DNA from: Pseudoneurospora amorphoporcata
Lineage: Eukaryota > Ascomycota > Sordariomycetes > Sordariales > Sordariaceae
Reading direction: 5' to 3'
DNA: 12,968 nucleotides
NCBI GenBank assembly: GCA_033297205.1
Contig: MU859494.1
Location: 1-12,968, forward strand
Shown in pieces: positions 8,016-12,968 of this stretch. Positions within the stretch are counted from its first letter, which is position 1. Each line of letters begins with the position of its first letter. The translations under genes and the position numbers were made by a program. The notes under the pieces are model-generated. The model did no database searches, was not told where the DNA came from, and saw nothing but the letters and a program-made list of their open reading frames with translations.

Positions 8016-8366
8016 CCCGTACGACCGATAGGGCAAGCAACCGCTTACGGACGTCTTCGTAACGAACTCATACATAAAGCCAAAAATAATCCACAGTTAA
8101 TCAACAGAAAATCAATTATTCTTTTCACTCTACAACGCGAAAACAATAGAGCGGATAGCACAGCTAATACTATCTATATTATAAAGAAGAAGGTAGATAG
8201 GACTGCTGAAGAGCCGCAAGACCCTATATACGTCTACTAGAACGAGCTGGACTTAGCTAAACGCTTAATAGGAGAAAATAATACCTTTGCTAGCAAGCTC
8301 CAGAGGCCTATTACAGCTATAAAGCTTAAGGCTCGCGTTGAAGCGGGCGAAGGGTATAAATATTGA
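8016..8366 (+). pseudogene. Coding relic with one internal TAG, family unknown
   Basis: One plus-strand frame stays open from 8016 to TAG at 8238-8240 (74 codons), then continues 41 codons to TGA at 8364-8366. This is far longer than expected in such AT-rich, stop-rich DNA. The reading is Lys- and Arg-rich and includes IYIIKKKVDRTAEEPQD before the stop and ASKLQRPITAIKLKARVEAG after it. The stop sits where a CAG-to-TAG change would be a RIP event. There is no ATG at the upstream edge, so it is a fragment. It lies just outside the right end of the 7005-7995 element. It may come from a transposon protein, but I recognise no domain. Confidence 0.4.
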
Positions 8367-8608
8367 GTACATACTAATTTAAATAAGATTCTATATTATA
8401 TAAGTTAAATAAGCTCCAACGTTATTTATATAATTTAAAAACTAACGCGAATATCTACGTATATCTAGGTCCCCTAGTTAGACTTATTAGGTAAAACGAT
8501 TTCTATACTTTATAATAACGTAACACTTCCTAACACCTTACTAAAGAACGTTATTCCTCAACTACGAAGTATGCTAAAGTATAACGTTATACTACTACTT
8601 AAAATATC
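8367..8608. other. AT-rich degraded DNA
   Basis: TpA-rich, stop-dense sequence with no open frame; presumably RIP-degraded repeat DNA into which the LTR at 8614 inserted. Nothing else is seen. Confidence 0.6.
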
Positions 8609-8613
8609 AATAG

Positions 8614-8805
8614 TATCACGGGGCAAGGGCACCGTTAGGTATGGAGTATGACATATGTTGTTGTACGAGGGAGGAAAGAAGAGGTGTGCGCCAGCCAGGG
8701 CATACATAGGGCTCGTTGAGCCCTCGTGCCAAGGCTGGTCCCGGTGCTATGACCATGCTGGTCAATGATACTAAGGCACAGGGTATGCGATCTATCCCTG
8801 TGACA
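8614..8805 (-). mobile_element. Solo LTR of a retrotransposon, 192 bp, AATAG target duplication
   Basis: A GC-balanced block in AT-rich DNA is flanked by perfect 5-bp direct repeats AATAG (8609-8613 and 8806-8810). Read on the minus strand it begins TGTCACAGGGATAG and ends CCCCGTGATA. The expected terminal TGACA is changed to TGATA, a single C-to-T change at a CpA, as RIP would cause. Inside, on the minus strand, is a pyrimidine block (CTCTTCTTTCCTCCCTC). No internal retrotransposon sequence adjoins it, so it is a solo LTR left by recombination. Orientation is inferred from the shared TGTCA start with the other LTRs. Confidence 0.75.
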
Positions 8806-8810
8806 AATAG

Positions 8811-9807
8811 TTAGAGACCTTAAAGCTGTATAGAATATTGTAAAGAAAGCACTTACTAACTTATTAAGATTAAATAAAGCCCGAGTGGCTTGGCCTCTCT
8901 GCAATAAATACTACTTAAAGCCCGGGAATATTATTAGCGGAAGGAGCGTCATGAGTAAGTAAAATATAGTATTTAGAAGTATTAGCTAAGATATACCGCC
9001 GCTTTTAAATATTACAAATAAAATCACGGCAACTATAGCCTTTATAACTAAAGCTAATTTGATAAGCGGATGGAAAAATGTTACGAAGCGTACGGCTATA
9101 GTAAGTACGGGGATATATTAAATATAAAAGTAAGTTTTATTTAAATTATTCCTTCCCGTCGTTAATATAAATTACCTGCTTACACTTATCGTAATATTAC
9201 AATCTTACTCCCAAAGATACCATACTTTAAGAAGATAAACCTAACAATATAAGTTGTTATTAAGCTTGCCCGGATGTTCAGTATATTTTATCTGTTAATT
9301 AAAATATAAGTTATCTTTGGAAATATGCTTCATTATAGAGCGGTAGGAGATAGTATTATAATAAGTTTAATATATTAAAAAAGAAGCCTAACTTATTTTA
9401 CACTATCCTCTGTATAACTATATACACACTTAGCTTTATTGTATTAATTAGTTTGTTAATACTTATACTAACTTACAACTTTCTTTCCTTAATATATAAG
9501 ATAATATAAAAGCTATTAGTATCGCGCTATCGCAACTTTCACTTAAATATAAGCTATCGATACTACTTTTCGCTTTATTTATTATTTTTTACTTTATTAC
9601 TTTTAAAATTATTAGCACCTTACTAGGTTGGATTGGATAGGTCTTTTTATTTTAATATAAAGTATTAAAGTATTATATATTAATAAGTTAAAAGGGAGTT
9701 TAAGCAATTTTTATATTTATTATATTACAATTAATTTCTTAAGTTGTCAGATACTTATATTTTATTTATATACTAGGGAAAACAACTTTACTTAGTATAA
9801 GTAGCTA
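8811..9807. other. AT-rich RIP-like tract between two solo LTRs
   Basis: About 1 kb of TpA-rich sequence with stops in all frames. The longest coding-like trace is about 34 codons from 9000 to 9120 on the plus strand, which I could not assign. It is presumably an old transposable element reduced beyond recognition. Confidence 0.6.
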
Positions 9808-9812
9808 GCCAG

Positions 9813-10125
9813 TGTAAGGGGACAGCAGAGCGATACGCAGGTGCTGACACTAAGATCATCAATTAAGGTTCTACGAGAAGAAAAGAGAAGAAAGACTGGC
9901 CTGTAGGGCGGACCTTGTCGCCTATCCTTTAAGGCCGTGCGCTGGTATGGGTGCCTGACTGCCTGAGGCAGCCCCAATGGTCTAAGTATGTAATCGTATA
10001 GAGGCTGGAAGGGACCATCGGGCTCTGGGCCTGCCGGTACCTTGCCGGCTTGGCGTACATTGCTAGCACTCGTCGTCTGGCTAACTGTGTGCCAGATGCT
10101 AGTACTGGGCGCCAGACCTGTGACA
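9813..10125 (-). mobile_element. Intact solo LTR, 313 bp, GCCAG target duplication
   Basis: The block starts TGTAAGGGGACAGC and ends CAGACCTGTGACA on the plus strand, with canonical TG...CA ends and 3-bp TGT/ACA inverted termini. It lies between perfect 5-bp duplications GCCAG (9808-9812 and 10126-10130). It is GC-balanced while both flanks are AT-rich. On the minus strand it begins TGTCACAGG, as does the LTR at 8614-8805, and has a pyrimidine tract CTTTCTTCTCTTTTCTTCTC. No internal retrotransposon sequence adjoins it. Lack of RIP damage and perfect duplications mark it as a relatively young insertion into already degraded DNA. Confidence 0.85.
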
Positions 10126-10130
10126 GCCAG

Positions 10131-11483
10131 GATATATTAGAAGTCTATACGAGAGAGAAATTTAGAAGAAGAAAAAGGATATGTAATATACGAACTTGAA
10201 CAATTATAATATTATAAGACGTAGTAGCCCTTTAAGCGAAGAAATAGAAAGAGATAATACTCTTTATTAAAGAGTATTAATAAGTCCAAATAGTACTAGC
10301 AGCTTATAAGACCGGCGAGCGTATAGTAGAGCAAACAAAAATACTATTACTACCTATTTCACCTATTTATATTATTAATATCTAATCGTAGTAATATATT
10401 AAGTACTTTAATTAAATAAACTAAACCTAGTCCGGTCTAGTTAGGACATCTAACTAGTAGTAGCTACAATAGATATCTGTTAAAGTTAGCTTGCTTTTAA
10501 CAATTAATTACCCCTTTGCAATAGGTATTATACTAATACTACCTTACACTCTAGTACTAGTAGTAGAGACCAGTAGCCTAATTATACTATTATAATAAGA
10601 CGGGAGCGATAGGACCGCCCTAGCCAGCCGACCGACCGAGCGAGTAAACGTATTTATTCTCTCAGTATAAAGATAAACGTAATATAAAAGGGCGCTTATT
10701 ATTAATAAGGTACTTAGTAGATATATAATAATTAAAAAAAGTTAATACTAATTAATTTATAGATTGATAAGCGAAGAACGTAATATAGTTTTAAAGCGTA
10801 CCCTACTGTATACCACTCCTCTATACTCGCTATAAATAAAAGCCGTTATAGAAATACCCTTAATTGAGTACTTTAAAGAATTTATTACATCCGTTCTTAT
10901 CTTCCTACTTGTTTAAACTAATGAAAATGTATTTAAATAGTTTTAAAATATATATTCTTAGAAAAGAGCTAAAATGGACCAGTTTATCGTTATCAGGCGA
11001 GAATTTATAAATAAGTATCTTTTAAAGTATACTTCCTCCTAGGTACCCTACTATTACTCTTCGTAGAATATTAGACTAGGCTTATATATACGCTAGAGAA
11101 CGCTTTATATTCTTAAGCCGACAGCCTATTATATAGACTTAGGTAATAATTGTTGGGAATTCCCTTTTTTCTTTATTATTAGAATATTAGAGAAAGTTAT
11201 ATATTAAATAGAAGCTACCTATCTTATAAGAAAGCGTTTATGCTAAATGTTTTGTCAATTAACTTCGGCTTCCTTAATAGTATTTAAAAAATAGCGTTTT
11301 ATATATATTAGAGGTTATAAGTATTATAATTAGTATATTGTTTGCTGCAAAGCACTAACTAGCCTATAATGATAGTACTAGTATAGGGATGCTATAATAA
11401 ACTATACACTTGTAGCAAAGCGGAGCGGAAGCGGTAGGAGGTACGACAGTAGTGCTGAAGGAAGTAGTGTAGTTATAAATACA
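10131..11483. other. AT-rich RIP-like tract
   Basis: TpA-rich sequence without long open frames. Small items: a CCGA microsatellite-like run at about 10628-10645 and the palindrome GGGAATTCCC at 11155-11164. The latter lies within TGTTGGGAATTCCC, which resembles an LTR start, but no matching end was found. Family of origin unknown. Confidence 0.6.
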
Positions 11484-11654
11484 ATAGAAGGATGTTGTAA
11501 AAGAGGTCTTAGAGAGGACTCTACTCTTAAGACAGAAGAATATAGTGGACTCTGCATTGTAAGAAACAACTATTATAGTGAACTCTATACTATAAGAAAA
11601 GACTATATTGTATTGCTTAAGTTGTGCTTACTTGCTTAAGGAGTAACTAACTAA
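11484..11654 (+). repeat. Left arm of a large inverted repeat
   Basis: The arm matches the reverse complement of 12815-12968, including AAAGAGGTCTTAGAGAGGAC, the AGTGGACTCTGCA block and the terminal GGAGTAACTAACTAA. This copy carries an extra near-duplicate 33-bp unit: 11542-11574 and 11575-11607 are 25/33 identical, mostly differing by transitions. Only about two AAGC-type units (CTTACTTG) remain at the site expanded in the right arm. Confidence 0.8.
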
Positions 11655-11917
11655 AGAAGAGAAGAGGTCTTTATATACATAAATGCTAAGTGTTTAGAAA
11701 CTTCCAAAGTGTTGAAGCTTCTTATAAGTTAGTAAAAATGCTTGTTGGAGTACTATACTATAAAAGGAAAGAGCTGAATCTATGAGCTTCTATTGTATTC
11801 TATAATAATAAATCAATTTAAAAGGAATGCTAAACAAGTTAGAAAATCCTAAAATACAGTAGTGAAACCTCTATATTCTAGCAAATTTTTTAGGGGCTAA
11901 GTTGACTAATTCCGTAA

Positions 11918-12015
11918 CGTAGAAGGAATAATATCCTCAATAATTAGCTTTCTATACTATAGGGTAGTACAAGGCAGTTACAAGGCACAGTACTAACTAC
12001 ATATTAACAAATATA
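11918..12015. repeat. Dispersed repeat, copy B (pairs with 1-98)
   Basis: This is the same-orientation partner of the window-start repeat, offset by 11917. Where the two differ this copy usually has T for C or A for G, so it is the more RIP-altered one. The similarity ends near 12015. It lies between the two arms of the inverted repeat. Confidence 0.8.
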
Positions 12016-12083
12016 TTAGTACTATACTCGGATTAAATTACGAAAAATAGAATATATACTATAACTTACGTAAGGAGGCGGAT

Positions 12084-12266
12084 AAGAAGAAACTTTAGGA
12101 CTTTATTCTTAAAGCTAACATCTTCTTATAAAGCTACCGACCGGGTGTACTAAATAAATATAAGTTCAGCGAGGATAATATAATTAAAATATACGAGGCT
12201 CGTAGTAGGAATATCTTATACTGCGGTAAGAATTATTATAAGTAGCGTAGACTATATATAAGCCGT
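12084..12266 (+). pseudogene. Short coding relic, family unknown
   Basis: One plus-strand frame reads coding-like across TAG and TAA stops at 12096, 12129 and 12243, with an open stretch of 37 codons between the last two. It includes KYKFSEDNIIKIYEARSRN and then ILYCGKNYYK. The stops are of the types RIP makes from CAG or CAA. This is too short and damaged to assign; a transposon protein is the default guess. Confidence 0.25.
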
Positions 12267-12492
12267 TTGGGATAGTAGTAAATTAATAATATAATAAAGA
12301 TAATCTTTTATAATATCCTATTTAAATTTAGTACGAACGTTAAAATTAAATACTATAGCGTATCCTATAAATTTAATAGGCTGATAAGTAATAATAAGCC
12401 TATTACCCTTATATTCTCAAATTCAAATTATTAATAAGTTCTTACTACGGGATTCTTATAATCGAGGTTGTCCTAACGAATATTAACACTGG

Positions 12493-12682
12493 TGTCATAG
12501 CTCAGCTGCATGCTTATTGACATACCTAATCCGTGCCCTCTAATTGGCTACATCTCTGTATATAACCGTGCCTACCCTTTAAGGTTGTACTTCTTCCTCT
12601 TTCTTCTTTTTCTTATCTTTATTTATTTATTAATAACGTTAGATTATTCGTATTCCACCCTTTGAGATATACGTGCGTAACA
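12493..12682 (+). mobile_element. Candidate solo LTR, 190 bp, RIP-altered
   Basis: The block begins TGTCATAGCTCAGC and ends GTGCGTAACA (TG...CA, TGT/ACA termini). It contains TATATAA near 12559 and then a pyrimidine-rich stretch (CTTCTTCCTCTTTCTTC), as LTRs often do. The flanks are ACTGG (12488-12492) and ACTAA (12683-12687), which agree as a 5-bp target duplication if the two G/A differences are RIP changes. The TGTCAYAG start and length match the LTR at 8614-8805 read on its minus strand. The inexact duplication keeps this tentative. Confidence 0.45.
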
Positions 12683-12814
12683 ACTAAGGTATATAGAATA
12701 ATTAGTATTATTACGGCGCTCCTTTGCTAGGCCGAGCACGGAGGCTCGTATAATATAAAAGTACGTACCTCGCTCCAAATACAGATTATAAAAATAATAT
12801 ATTGCTTTTAATAT

Positions 12815-12829
12815 TAGTTAGTCACTCCT

Positions 12830-12865
<36 letters not shown>

Positions 12866-12968
12866 ACTTGAGTAATACAATACAGTCTTTTACACAGTGC
12901 AGAGTCCACTGTAATCTTCTGTCTTGAGAGCAGAGTCCTCTCTAAGACCTCTTTTATAATACTTCTAT
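12815..12968 (-). repeat. Right arm of a large inverted repeat (runs off the window)
   Basis: The reverse complement aligns with 11484-11654. The outer part includes a 6-bp-stem hairpin ACAGTG-CAGAGTC-CACTGT near 12893-12911. The arm lacks the second 33-bp unit of the left arm but has an expanded AAGC tract. It probably continues beyond 12968. The pair encloses about 1.16 kb that includes dispersed-repeat copy B and the candidate LTR. Confidence 0.8.
12831..12862. repeat. (AAGC)8 microsatellite
   Basis: Eight perfect AAGC units sit inside the right inverted-repeat arm, where the left arm has only about two degenerate units. Its purity among RIP-altered neighbours implies recent slippage expansion. 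Confidence 0.95.

Noticed and set aside
8635..8904. 89-codon minus-strand frame
   Set aside because: It lies across the LTR at 8614-8805 and its flank and has no protein-like features.
11152..11164. TGTTGGGAATTCCC as the start of another LTR
   Set aside because: It resembles some LTR starts, but I found no matching end or target duplication.
1..12968. tRNA or rRNA genes, CRISPR arrays, telomeric TTAGGG repeats
   Set aside because: Looked for T-loop-like GTTCGANTCC boxes, regular spacer arrays and telomere repeats; none convincing.

Overview
The window looks like nuclear DNA of a filamentous ascomycete (Pezizomycotina; the reductase gene suggests a Sordariomycete, but that is only an impression). 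The reasons are spliceosomal-intron gene structure, A/CAAAATG-type start contexts, CT- and CA-rich leaders behind TATA boxes, and long TpA-rich tracts. Repeat copies differ mainly by C/T and G/A transitions, the mark of repeat-induced point mutation (RIP). No bacterial-style operon, rRNA or tRNA was found.

Layout. 1-500 is a RIP-degraded AT-rich edge carrying one copy of a dispersed repeat. 500-7000 is an island of ordinary composition. Its first 3.2 kb (to about 3680) holds no gene I can defend, only small tandem repeats and a palindrome. Then comes a secreted, acidic-pro/basic-mature small protein gene (3841-4464, + strand) with a TATA box and leader but a premature TAG at codon 44. Next is a short-chain dehydrogenase/reductase gene (5082-6097, - strand) with one intron and an abnormal exon junction. 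7005-7995 is a nonautonomous element whose inverted ends are built of 22-bp subrepeats and whose interior contains an orphan promoter and leader. 7620-12968 is mostly AT-rich RIP-degraded repeat DNA with coding relics (about 8016-8366, 12084-12266), two well-supported solo LTRs (8614-8805 with AATAG duplications; 9813-10125 with GCCAG duplications), a third candidate LTR (12493-12682), a second copy of the dispersed repeat, and a 150-170 bp inverted repeat pair (11484-11654 / 12815-12968).

How it fits together. This is a small gene island bounded by AT-rich, RIP-degraded repeats, the 'two-speed' arrangement in which small secreted proteins are often found. Both recognisable genes carry a lesion or an anomaly. 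The secreted-protein stop is a CpA-to-TpA type change, compatible with RIP leaking into single-copy DNA. The reductase seems to have lost about 4 bp (or 1 bp) next to its conserved CDVT motif, although a different splice acceptor keeps the frame open. Nothing suggests that the two genes act in one pathway. The most interesting items are the secreted precursor, the reductase junction, the subrepeat-ended element with its promoter cargo, and the LTR set, which records insertions before and after RIP.
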